64,000 nt of DNA. Source: Blastocladiella emersonii ATCC 22665. Taxonomy: Eukaryota > Blastocladiomycota > Blastocladiomycetes > Blastocladiales > Blastocladiaceae. Shown here piece by piece: positions 32,733-41,755 of the stretch. Within the stretch, counting starts at the first letter, position 1. Each line of letters starts with the position of its first letter. The translations under genes and the position numbers were made by a program. Location: positions 1,860,001 to 1,924,000 of the forward strand of contig JANHCV010000001.1 in the NCBI GenBank assembly GCA_025594325.1, written 5' to 3'. The notes under the pieces are model-generated. The model was not told the DNA's origin. It saw nothing but the letters and a program-made list of their open reading frames with translations, and did no database searches.

Positions 32733-35700
32733 TTACAAGACCTGCGACGCGTTCCGTCCACTTTGACGCTCGAGCACACACTTCCGACGCGTCGCGCGGT
32801 TGCGCTTCCGACGTCGACGGTACGCCTGCTGCTGCACGTCCTCGGACTCGAGCAGACTCGGGTCCAAGGTCTGCCCGAGCACGCTCGCCTTGCGGACGGC
32901 TGCGCGCGCCTTCTTGGCCTTGAGGCGCTTCGCCTCGGCCACTGCCGTCGCCCGAGGAACGCCCACGCGCCGCACGCCCGAGACCACCGTGTTACCCAAC
33001 GTCACAGCAGCGGGGCGGACGAGCGAGGTAGAAGTCGATGGCGACTTGGCGTTGGTGGTGAGCTTGGACTGGGAAGCGGGGGCCGAGGAACTTGGTGAAG
33101 ATGATGCCGAGGCCGAGGAACTTGGTGAAGATGATGCCGAGGCCGAGGAACTTGGTGAAGATGATGCCGAGGGCTCCGCGACCTCGTCGTCCTCGTCAAA
33201 GTGCAGCAGGTGCGAGTTGAAGAGGAGGATGTTCATGGCGGCGTTGCGGTCGCGGTTGAAGGCCTTGCCGCACGACCTGCACGTCTTCTCGTTCCAGTCG
33301 TCGGCCGCACGAGGTCGCACTTGTGGTCCTTGCCGTTGTCGGCCGCCACGGCAGCGCACGCGCAGCACCGCTTGGACGTGTACGCCTCGTTGACGACGTG
33401 GATGTCGACGCCGCGCTTGCGCATCTCGCGGATCATCTCCTTAACCGGGCCCTTGTGCGACTTCTTGATTGCGCCGAAGTTGTTGGCGTGGCCAATGAGC
33501 ACGACCGCGTCGTGGAACGAGTTGGCGAGGTCGGACCACCACTTCTGGCGCCGCGAGCCCGAGAAGAACCGGCGGCGCTTGAGCGACTTGCGGTCGCCAA
33601 ACTCCTGGAGCTGCGCCGCGTGCTTGAGCTCGGCCTCGAGGATCTTGTCCTGGTCGCGCGACATGTACGCCTCCGACAGCTCGACGAGGGCCGGCTCGAC
33701 GCCCCAATTCTTGGCCGCGTCGACGTGGTCCTTGGCCGCCCGAACGGCGCCCGTCTGGTACTGGAACTGCGCGCTGGTGATCTGCGCGTACGTGGCCTTG
33801 CCCTCGGTGTCCATGTTGGTGGCGATGTCGAGGACCTCCTGCTTGAAGTCGGCCGAGTCCGCGTGCGCCGACCGTTGGGCGCGGGCCCGCCGGTCACGCA
33901 TGCGCTTGGCCTGCTTGTACGTCACCGCGAGACCCGAGATGAAGAAGCCGACACCCGGGTCAATGACGATCACGTACTGGCCGCGCCGGACCCGGATCTT
34001 GACGTTCTTGACGGCAAACTCCTTGGGGTCCTCGACCTCCTCGTCGTTGGCGTCGTCCTCGTGGGCGTCGACCATGCCGCACGCCGTCTCGAGCAGCTCC
34101 TCCTCGTCCGACTCGTACTCCTCGTTGGCCTCCTGCTGGTCGCCCTGCCGCCCGATCTCCTGCTCGGCCTCCTGCTGGTCAACGGTGCCGTTGTCGCTGC
34201 CGCGGGAGCGCGAACCCGACTTGGCCTTGCGGGCCGCGCCGAACGACTTTTCGATCTTGGTCGGGACGCCACCCTTGGTCATGATGAGGTGCAAGGCGTA
34301 GCCGTCGGTCTTGAAGGTGCCCGAGAACCAGGTGATGAACCGCCGGTTCAGGCCGTCCCACCGCCACAGCAGCCACGGCTCGAAGATCTGGGCCGCGAAC
34401 TCGAGCTGGTAGTCCCACGTCCGCTTGTTGAAGGCGACGCCCACCCTGCACGCCGCGTCGAACAGCTCGCGGTCTTCGTCCTCCAACGCGCCGAACAACT
34501 GCGCGCTCGGCTCGGCGCCCGTTGGGTTCTCGACGCCGAGGTACGCGAGGATGTGCGCGCGCCGGTGAGCGGGGACGAGCGTGACGATGCGCGCCGTGGT
34601 TGCCGTCGCCGCGGATGCGATGGCGGATGGCGAGCGAGGTGGCAAACTTAGGGGCGAGCGTGGTGGTGTGGGCGAGCGTGGTGGTGCGGGCGAGCGCGGG
34701 CGCGGGGAGGCGGGCGGGCGAGGTGCGGGCGAGCGCGGACGCGGCGGCGAGCGAGGCTCGGTACCGCGCGGTGGACCGGGCGGTCGGGGTTTGGGTATCG
34801 CGGCCGCGGCCGCCGCGGCGTCGTCTTCGTCGTCGTCGGACAGGTCCTCCATGTCGGCGGCGCGCTCCTCCTCGGTGAGCGCGACGAGCGGCGCCCGCGG
34901 GGTCGGAGCGGCGGGCGAGGTCACGACGGGCGCCGCGGGTTTGGCGGGCGAGGTCACGACGGGCGGGGGTGACGGGTTGAAGACGGGCACGGGGGGTCGC
35001 TGCATCGACAACGGCGCGGGTGTGACGGGCGGCAGGAGCGCGGGCGCGGCGGGCGGCGGCGGCGTGGGCGCGGCGAGCCCGGGTCCCGATGGCGGCGTCG
35101 GCAGCGAGTTGGCGCCGGTGAGGGCGAGGGCGGAGAGCGGGCTGAGGAGCGAGTCGGCGGCGAGCGGGAGGGCGGTGCGGGACCGCTTCGCGACGAGCGG
35201 CGGGCCCGCGGCAACGGCGGCGGGCGAGAGACTGCGACTCCGAGGCCGTTTGCGCTGGCGAGCGGGGTCGCCCATGTCGCACTGCATGGGCTCGACGTCG
35301 CCCGCCGACGACTGCGTCACGTTCGCGCCCTACCCGTGGTCGCAAGAGACGAGGCCGTCGGCCATGAGGTCAATGGAGTCGATGCGCGGTGGGGCAGCCT
35401 CCGACGCGGTCTCGGACGGGAGCGACGCCGTCGACTCGGCGGGCTGCTCGAACGGCTGCGTGGTGGTTGCACGGACCGAGTGGAGCGGGAGCGGCGACCG
35501 GAACGCGTTGGAGGGGACAATGTACACGGAAAACTCGTCACACACCCACACGCGCGGGCACCCCGCGGCGCTGTCGAACTCGACTCGGGCAGCCGGGCAG
35601 TTGCCGCGGATCCACCCGGCGACCCGCACCGCGAAGAGGGTGCACGGGTCGCCGCCCTTGATCAGCGGCGCGAGGCCAGGGTCGGGCTCGGACGCTCGCG

Positions 35701-35974
35701 CGAGCGCCTTGGCCGACGGGTACGCCCACGAGTGCAGCGGCTGCTTGAAGGGTCCCTGCTTGAGGGCCTGGTCGGCGGGCGCGAGCACGGGAGCGCGGCG
35801 AGGTGGTAGCGTCTGCTGCTGCTGCTGCTGCAACTTGATGTACTCCCGGCGGATCGACCAGCACCGCTCGCAGCCCTCGCCACCGGGATCGCAGTGGCAG
35901 TGCGGGAACTTGTGGGTGCGGAGAACCTCCTCGAGGACTTCTCGCACGTCTCGATCGTCATCATGATATGCCAT
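32733..35974 (-). CDS. Fanzor (eukaryotic TnpB-like RNA-guided nuclease), frame disrupted
   Basis: TnpB/Fanzor-fold nuclease. The main body is 33233-35329 on the minus strand: a Pro/Arg-rich N-terminal region, then FITWFSGTFKTDGYALHLIM, a Fanzor/TnpB wedge-like block. RuvC-I Asp is in VIVIDPGVGF (codon 33959-33961), RuvC-II Glu in VNEAYTSKRC (33386-33388), and RuvC-III Asp in NRDRNAAMNI (33249-33251). The zinc finger is CCAC and later TCRSC. Between these cysteine pairs, near 33290-33310, the frame shifts by one base, so RuvC-III and a ~150-residue tail lie in another frame, ending at 32733. Upstream, ORF 35333-35974 is in the same frame as the body and separated only by TAG at 35330-35332. 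An intron 35330-35476 would remove it. Family call firm; integrity doubtful. Confidence 0.85.
33081..33170. repeat. Three exact 30-bp tandem repeats in the Fanzor C-terminal tail
   Basis: Three back-to-back identical copies of a 30-bp unit beginning GGCCGAGGAACTTGG (33081-33110, 33111-33140, 33141-33170). On the minus strand they encode repeated Ser/Pro-rich decapeptides (SSSPSSSASA-like). Perfect identity at 30 bp means recent expansion. The length keeps frame. Confidence 0.9.
35330..35974 (-). other. 5' ORF of the Fanzor locus, probable first exon
   Basis: 214 codons from an ATG at 35974 to a TAG at 35330, same frame as the Fanzor body. The N-terminal part has a tight cysteine/histidine cluster (HCHCDPGGEGCERC), suggesting metal binding, then a Gln run (KLQQQQQQ) and a globular stretch (WAYPSAKALARAS, VRVAGWIRGNC, VWVCDEFSVYIVPSNAF). 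I do not recognise this domain. If a 147-nt intron 35330-35476 (donor GTCCGT, like PHA2 intron 2) is removed, the exon contributes 166 residues to the Fanzor protein. Otherwise it is a separate ORF or the TAG is a nonsense codon. Confidence 0.5.
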
Positions 35975-36053
35975 TGCGGTAGGTGGGGAACACGAGGAGA
36001 GCGAGGATCGAAGGCGACGGCGGCCACGAGTTTCGACACGATCGAGAGTAGAC

Positions 36054-36056
36054 TAA
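36054..36056. repeat. Left target-site duplication TAA of the Harbinger element
   Basis: TAA immediately outside the left inverted repeat. It matches TAA at 38498-38500 on the right. The 3-bp TWA duplication is the hallmark of PIF/Harbinger insertion. Confidence 0.85.
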
Positions 36057-36071
36057 GGGCCCGTTTGGTTC
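36057..36071 (+). repeat. Left terminal inverted repeat
   Basis: 15-bp GGGCCCGTTTGGTTC, exact reverse complement of the right end at 38483-38497. A related inverted copy GAACCAAACGCCCC lies at 36140-36153, so the left end alone can fold on itself. Confidence 0.92.
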
Positions 36072-36267
36072 AGATCAGGTGGATCAGCTGAAAAAGTTGC
36101 CACGTTTCACCTCACCCCCGTTCATCTCAGCGGCCGTGCGAACCAAACGCCCCGCTGGATGAACCCCCCCCCCCGCAATAAAATCTTTCCCACCTCTTTG
36201 CAGCCGCACTTATTGCAACGAATCAACACCTAACCTCACGCATCGTGTTCTCGAGCCCTCAAACAAC

Positions 36268-37585
36268 ATGGGCAAGGGATACAACCGCAAGCTGCGCGGC
36301 CTAATGCTCACAGCCGCCCTCGCTCTCCTGCGACGTCTCGCTGCGCGCAACGAGCGCCGCTCGTGGGAGCCTATCCGCACGTCCACGCTTTCTGGCGAGT
36401 CGTGGGTTCAAGAGCTGCTGACGTGCAACAGCGAAACGCGTTTTTCGGAAATCGCCCGTATGCCCCGCGAGACCTTCAAGGCCATCTGCCGCCTGTTCCG
36501 CGACCGTGGCCTTCTCGCCGACGGCCGCGAGCTGTCCGTCGAGGCGCGCTTCATGGTTTTTCTTGTCATGGCCGGCGAGGGCAGCACCAACCGCAACCTC
36601 AGGGAGCGGTTCCAAATCTCTGGCGAGACCGCGTCCAGGGTTCTGAAGCAAGTGCTCGACGCTCTGTACCGCCTGATGCCCGAGTTCATTGTCCAGCCGT
36701 CCGATTCTACGCCCGTGCATGAGCGCATCGCCCACGACCCGAAATACGCTCCGTTCCAGAACGCGGTCGGCGCGCTTGACGGAACGCACATCCCGTTTGT
36801 TGTGCCCGCCAAGCTTCACGACTCGTTCCGAAACCGCAAGGGGACCATATACTCAAATGTCCTCGCTGCCTGCGACTTTGACTTGAACTTCACCTACGTT
36901 CTCGCAGGGTGGGAGGGCAAGGCGCATGACTCGCGCGTGCTCTCGGACGCCTTCGCCCGTGGGTTCAAGATCCCCGCCGGCCGCTTCTACCTCGCCGACG
37001 GCGGCTACGCAAACCGCACGTCCATCATCGTGCCCTTCCGCGGTACCCGCTATCATCTTCGCGAGTTTGCCCGCGGCAAGGATGGGTACGTTCTCACTGC
37101 CATGACCATCACGTTGGCGCCATCTCATCCGCTTCATCAACGTACGTAGAGTTAAGAACCGCGAGGAGCTTTTCAATCTGCGTCACGCGTCGCTCCGCAA
37201 CTCTGTTGAGCGTATCTTTGGCGTGCTCAAGAAGCGGTTCCGCGTCCTCTCGATTGGCGCGGCCTACCCAATCAAGACTCAAGTCAAGCTTGTGTACGCG
37301 CTCTGCACGCTGCACAACATGATCAACAAGTGGAACCAAGGCGGCGACGCCTTCTTTCGCGACGCCGAGACGGAGCTCCGGCGCGCGCGGGACGCGGCGC
37401 GTGAGGCGCGTGTGCGTGGGCGCGAGCCCCTGAACGACGAGAACGAGGAGGACGACGAGGCCGCTGTCCTCGAGGCCTCGCTGGACGGAGCTCGTCAGCG
37501 CGGTATCTCGCTTCGGAACCGCATCGCAAATGTTCTTTGGACCGAGTACAGGCGCGTCATGGCCGCTCGTGGGACCCGTCTTTGA
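36268..37585 (+). CDS. Harbinger DDE transposase (DDE_Tnp_4)
   Basis: Exons 36268-37085 and 37150-37585 give 417 residues. The N-terminal half holds the helix-turn-helix-like region (RMPRETFKAICRLFRDRG) and the family segment FLVMAGEGSTNRNLRERFQISGETASRVLKQ. The catalytic triad is visible: D171 in GALDGTHIPF, D244 in YLADGGY and E293 in NSVERIFGVLKKRF, with the supporting block GWEGKAHDSRVL between. The C-terminal end is a charged helix. The intron uses the same GTACG/TAG splice signals as host genes. No stop or frameshift was seen, so it may be functional. Confidence 0.93.
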
Positions 37586-37898
37586 AGGCGCGAAATAATT
37601 GTTGTACCCGCATGCATGCTGTAATATACTGATTTTTCAAGTACTATAATGTTATATAAGCGATTCTAGATGATTTGACGCGTCGCTGAGGTCAGAATGC
37701 ATCGGTGGAGACGCGTCGATCAATCACGTGACGTGTGAGACACTTTGCGAACCACGCGTTTCTCAACGAGTCGCGTCATTTTCGAGCCAAGGGTAACGAT
37801 TGAAGATACGATGGACACAAAGCCAGATGTATTGGACACAAATGGGCGAGAACAAGGCCAGGAAGCAACGCGAGGGGAGGGGGACATGTGCGAGTGAG

Positions 37899-38363
37899 CT
37901 ACTGAATGAAAATCTCGAGGATGCGCTTGCGCTTCGATTCGGACACGGCCATGACGCGAAGCGCTTGATCCTCGGTCAGGCGGGTGGCGACGTCGATCTG
38001 GTACTCTTCATTGTCGTTGTACGCGTCCTGGACCCATTCAAGTGCGGCGGTCAGGACGGGCTTGGAGTCGGCGGTCGCGACGCTCTGGAACACCTCCTTG
38101 ATGCCCATGAGGAATTCCGAGTCCGAGAGGCGACGCGAGCTGCTGTCCGAAGTGCGGCTGCGCTTGCTGGCGGGGGCCGCGTCGTCTTGACCATCGACAC
38201 CTTCCACGTCACCAGACTCCTTGCCGTCCTGCTCGAGGTGCGAGTACTCGCCGGTGGTGGTCGAGCCGCCCCACGAAGGAAAACAGCGTTTATATAGGCC
38301 GGGAAGCACAGCCTGAAGGTTTCGGGGGCGAGCAGACGGGCAATTCAGCGACGAGGGTTCCAT
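37899..38363 (-). CDS. Second ORF of the Harbinger element, possible Myb/SANT partner remnant
   Basis: 154 codons on the opposite strand to the transposase, both inside the element. Harbinger elements usually encode a Myb/SANT DNA-binding partner needed for transposition, and this is the right position and orientation for it. No Myb/SANT tryptophan pattern is visible here. The visible part is a nuclear-localisation-like AASKRSRTSD-type stretch and a C-terminal helical region (FLMGIKEVFQSVAT, LTEDQALRVMAVSESKRKRILEIF), like the tails of such partners. A TATA-like TATATAAAC lies within the 5' part of this frame, so the true start may be elsewhere. It may be a truncated partner. Confidence 0.5.
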   Translation of the reverse strand: MEPSSLNCPSARPRNLQAVLPGLYKRCFPSWGGSTTTGEYSHLEQDGKESGDVEGVDGQDDAAPASKRSRTSDSSSRRLSDSEFLMGIKEVFQSVATADSKPVLTAALEWVQDAYNDNEEYQIDVATRLTEDQALRVMAVSESKRKRILEIFIQ

Positions 38364-38482
38364 TCAGCTCATCCGGGGGTCGACCCAAACGCCGCGATGA
38401 ACGCGACGGGGTGAAAATGCCACGTTTCAGCTGGGTGAACACCGGACCGTGTAAAATCGATTGATCCACCTGATTCACCCCG

Positions 38483-38497
38483 GAACCAAACGGGCCC
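38483..38497 (-). repeat. Right terminal inverted repeat
   Basis: GAACCAAACGGGCCC, exact inverse of the left end, followed at once by the TAA duplication at 38498-38500. Confidence 0.92.
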
Positions 38498-38767
38498 TAA
38501 ATGATATAAATAGTTTGGATCTCGTAGGGGACACGGGGGGACGGATAGTTTTCAACAAGGCGAGCAAGCAACGTGGGAGGACCGAGTTCAAGGGGGTCCG
38601 CACCCACGCCTTATTCCCGAGTAGTTTCATGGAAGAAGTTGATCGAGTAATGTGTGTTTGTATAGATGAGCAAAACGGCGACAGAGAAACGAGAGAGAGA
38701 GACGAGAAAGCGAAAACAAACGAGTTGAGTCAAGCGCGTGGCCACGGCCATGGCCACCGTACCCGCG

Positions 38768-40367
38768 TTATCGGCGCGGAGCCTCGACGGAAAGCACCAC
38801 AATGTCCTCGTTGGCCTCGGCGCGCGACAGGGGCTGCTGCGCCTCAACCTGCTTCTGCTGGGCGCGGACCTCGGCGTGGCCGCCGGGGACGACGATCTGG
38901 GCGAGCTCGGCCGTCTCGTCCGACTCCGTGGTATGACCGCTACCGCGGCGACGCTTCGGGTTGTCGCCCGGGAACAGGGTCTTGGTCAGGGCGTCGGACA
39001 GGTCGCCGATGGTGTTGGCGCGCGCAACCTTCTTGGTCATCTTGAACGACGCGATCGACATGCCATGGCAAATCACAGAGAGCAGGACCAGCATCGAGAC
39101 GAGCGGGACGACCTCGCGGCGGACGCGGTCGGGCGTGTCCTTGTTGTGGAGCAGCAGGTACGCGTAGAAGAGACCCGACACGCCCATGGGCCCGAACCAG
39201 CCGACGAACACCGCCTCGTTCCACGACTTGATGGCGGGGATCCAGCGGTACAGCGCGAGCGTGAGCGGGAGGCGGCGGAAGAAGAGCACACCGAAGCAGG
39301 GCAGGAGCAGCTTCCACCACGGGTACAGGTGCGCCAGCTCGTGCCACGGCGCAGAGGCACCCCAAAAGACGAAAAAGGCCGGCGTCAGGATCTGGTCGAG
39401 AGTATCGTTGACCGCTTCACCGTGGGTCTCGCGGCCGAACTTGCCGTTCCAGTTGAGGAAGTGACCCGCGACAAAGGCCGCGAGCAGGTCGTCGCTGCCC
39501 AGCATCCCGACGACGCCGACGCACAGGATCGCGAGCGACACCGAGTACGAGAGACGCGACGGACGGTCGATCCAGTCGTGTTTCCGGGCGAGCGTGAGCG
39601 CCTTACTCGCACCGTAGCCGAGCGCTGCGCCGAGAACCGTGCCGAGGATGATCTGGTAGCCGCAAATGTACCACGCCCACTGCCAGAGCGCCGCGCCGAC
39701 GGACGCGTTGGTGCGGAGGTACAGCGCGAGGAACAGGAACGGGAACCCGAGGCCGTCGTTGGCGCCCGACTCGGCCGAGAGAAGCGCGCGAATATGTTCG
39801 GGCACATGCCGCTCGGCGTACTTGCCCTTGACGATGGCGTTAGCGAGGACGGGGTCGGTCGGGGCGACGCACGACGCGATGATGAGGGCGTCGAGGTAGT
39901 TCATCCCAAGGATGACCGAGACCATGGCCGCCGTCAGCAGCCACTTGAACGTCATGAGCACGAACAGTAGCATGTTGATCGACCGCGGCTCCTTCCACAG
40001 GTAGCGGGCGGGCAGCTCGGCACCGGCGAAGCAGACCTGCAGGGCGATGACAAAGCGAGTGCACTCGAACGTGATCTCGGTGACGAGCTCCTCCTAGAAT
40101 TGATGGTCACGGCCATGGTGAGCGACGTGTTCGGTCGGTCGATGGCCACGGAGATGCGGCGGTGCAACGTACATTCCAGTGTTCCGTGTGCACGAGCTTG
40201 AGGGCCTTGCCGCCGATGGCGATGCCGAAGATGAGGGCGAAGGTGGTCTCGCCGATGTAGAGGCGCTCGCGGACGAGGAGCGAGACGCAGCAGAAGAGCA
40301 GGATGAACCCGCCGATGGCGAGCGAGACTCGATTGATGTCTGTGATCTGAAGGATGGAGTCGATCAT
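38768..40367 (-). CDS. Plasma-membrane Na+/H+ (K+/H+) antiporter, Nha1/Sod2 type
   Basis: Exchanges Na+ or K+ for protons for salt and pH tolerance. Exons 40173-40367 and 38768-40093 give 506 residues. About 12 hydrophobic helices are present. Family motifs are ASCVAPTDPVLA and SAESGANDGLGFPF, the latter holding the paired Asn-Asp of CPA1 exchangers. The C-terminal tail is short and polar (FPGDNPKRRRGSG onward) compared with yeast Nha1, more like Sod2. The intron boundary ends HTEHWN and resumes EELVTEITFECTRF. Neighbour of the Harbinger element, 3' side. Confidence 0.93.
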
Positions 40368-41755
40368 GGTGGAGGATGATGGGTGCCCGCAGCCGACGAT
40401 GGGTGACCATGGCCGGGTCGCGGGCGGCGCGCGGTATTTAACGATTCGGCCGCGGCCGCAGACTCCCCCGTGGCCGCCGTGGTGCCGACTGTGCACCTGA
40501 CCATAGCGATCTGGCTTCCGCCTCGGAAATACACGGTGCGACGCGGGTTCAATGCGTGTCGGACGAGGCCGCATGACCGTTCCCGACTCCAAGGACCGCC
40601 CGAGCGTTATTTCCGCATGGTTTTTGCGCCCGCGGCATCGGCAAGTCGACCACGCGCGGTGGCGCGGCGCGTTCATGCACGCGAGGGCCTCCAGATTTAG
40701 CGTGCGCCATGTGGGTCATGCGTGCTTTTTTCTGGGCACGTTCCAGCACTCGGCTTCCACGTGTGGACGTTGGCGCGAAGATGTGGCTTTTGTTCGCAGA
40801 TCCATGGCCTGGGCTCACCACTCATGTTTAATCGAGGACCAGCACGCGGATGCGAAGTGAAGCTTGGCACGCAAGCGCGCGCGAGAATCGAGTCGTGGTC
40901 CTTGACGTCCCTCGAACTTGAGTGGACGACCGCCGTGTCGGTGCACGAGAGCGACGAGCGGCATCGTGCCTGTCTTCCAGCGAGTTCGTCTCGCTTCGAA
41001 CATGTCAACTCCCTTGCCTTCCATCGCTCTCGATGCTCGCAGCATCGCACCGAGGCGGCGCGTGGAGTATCATGCGCCGCGAAGCGCCATACCGCAGCAA
41101 TGGCGACGATGGGCTGAGCATCGGGCGCGCGCGTTGCGGCTGCTCTGCTTGCGACGCGAGCGAGCGAGGTCGGCCCCAGCCACTGCGGCGTGGCGCAACG
41201 CGAGACGGCGGTCGCTGCGGGACACACGTGGAATCCACGCGATCGCGGTCGAGTGGCGCAGCTCACGTGGCGGCGGCAATGCACCGGCTGCGCCACTCGG
41301 GCGCCGGCGGGCCCGAGCAAGCTGTCGCTGCCCCTTGCAAACCTTCTCCTCTTCATCACATCCAACCCGAGGGTGCCAGCGTGGGCCCATCGCCGCCGCC
41401 GCCGCCGTCACCGCAACTACCCCGCATCTCATTCTTCGGCGCACCCCCCTGACGCCGCGGTGGCCCTCGCTCTCGCTGCATCGAGCGGCTGCCCAACACC
41501 TCGCAGAAGGCGACCACCGACCACCGCCGCCGACCGCCGCCACCGCCGCCGCCGGGTTACTCAACTGGAACCCTTCGCCTTCCGCGAAAAGGCCCGCCGA
41601 CTTGGTGGGCGTCGCCCCCGCACCTCCGCCACACACGCACACGCACACCCGGCAGTCGGCTCCCCGCAGCTTTCTCCCTCCTCTCCCGCTTTGGAGCGCC
41701 CTTGTCTTGACCCCGCTCGGCCCTCGTCCGAGTCCCCTTCTGCTCGTACACCCCC
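40368..41755 (+). other. Intergenic, no supported gene
   Basis: About 1.4 kb between the divergent NHA1-type and RhoGAP genes. Overlapping frames on both strands are low-complexity (Arg/Ala/His) and have no visible domain or splice-linked extensions. The final 300 bp is C-rich with CACACACGCACACGCAC near 41632, leading into the RhoGAP start. No promoter motif is convincing. Confidence 0.5.

Larger units (their letters stand above)
36057..38497 (+). mobile_element. PIF/Harbinger DNA transposon, 2441 bp
   Basis: Ends carry perfect 15-bp terminal inverted repeats: GGGCCCGTTTGGTTC at 36057-36071, and its reverse complement GAACCAAACGGGCCC at 38483-38497. A further imperfect match (ATCAGGTGGATCA) extends inward. 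TAA duplications flank both ends. Inside are a complete DDE transposase on the plus strand and a second short ORF on the minus strand. It lies 82 bp upstream of the first ATG of the Fanzor locus and 270 bp from the end of the NHA1-type gene. Intact repeats, duplications and catalytic residues suggest a young element. Base composition between 37586 and 37898 is AT-richer than the surrounding genes. Confidence 0.92.

Noticed and set aside
33280-33330. Intron that would repair the Fanzor frame
   Set aside because: The available GT donors are in the wrong phase for the AG acceptors, and removing the candidate would delete a zinc-binding cysteine pair.
33280-33330. Programmed -1 ribosomal frameshift in the Fanzor
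   Set aside because: No slippery heptamer of the X XXY YYZ type is visible at the needed place.
35309-35332. A 22-nt intron beginning GTAGGG at the Fanzor TAG
   Set aside because: Far shorter than the smallest supported intron (49 nt), and the join would move out of the Fanzor frame.
32511-36056. Terminal inverted repeats of a transposon carrying the Fanzor
   Set aside because: I compared the flanks 32511-32732 and 35975-36056 (and past the Harbinger insertion) and found no convincing matched ends.
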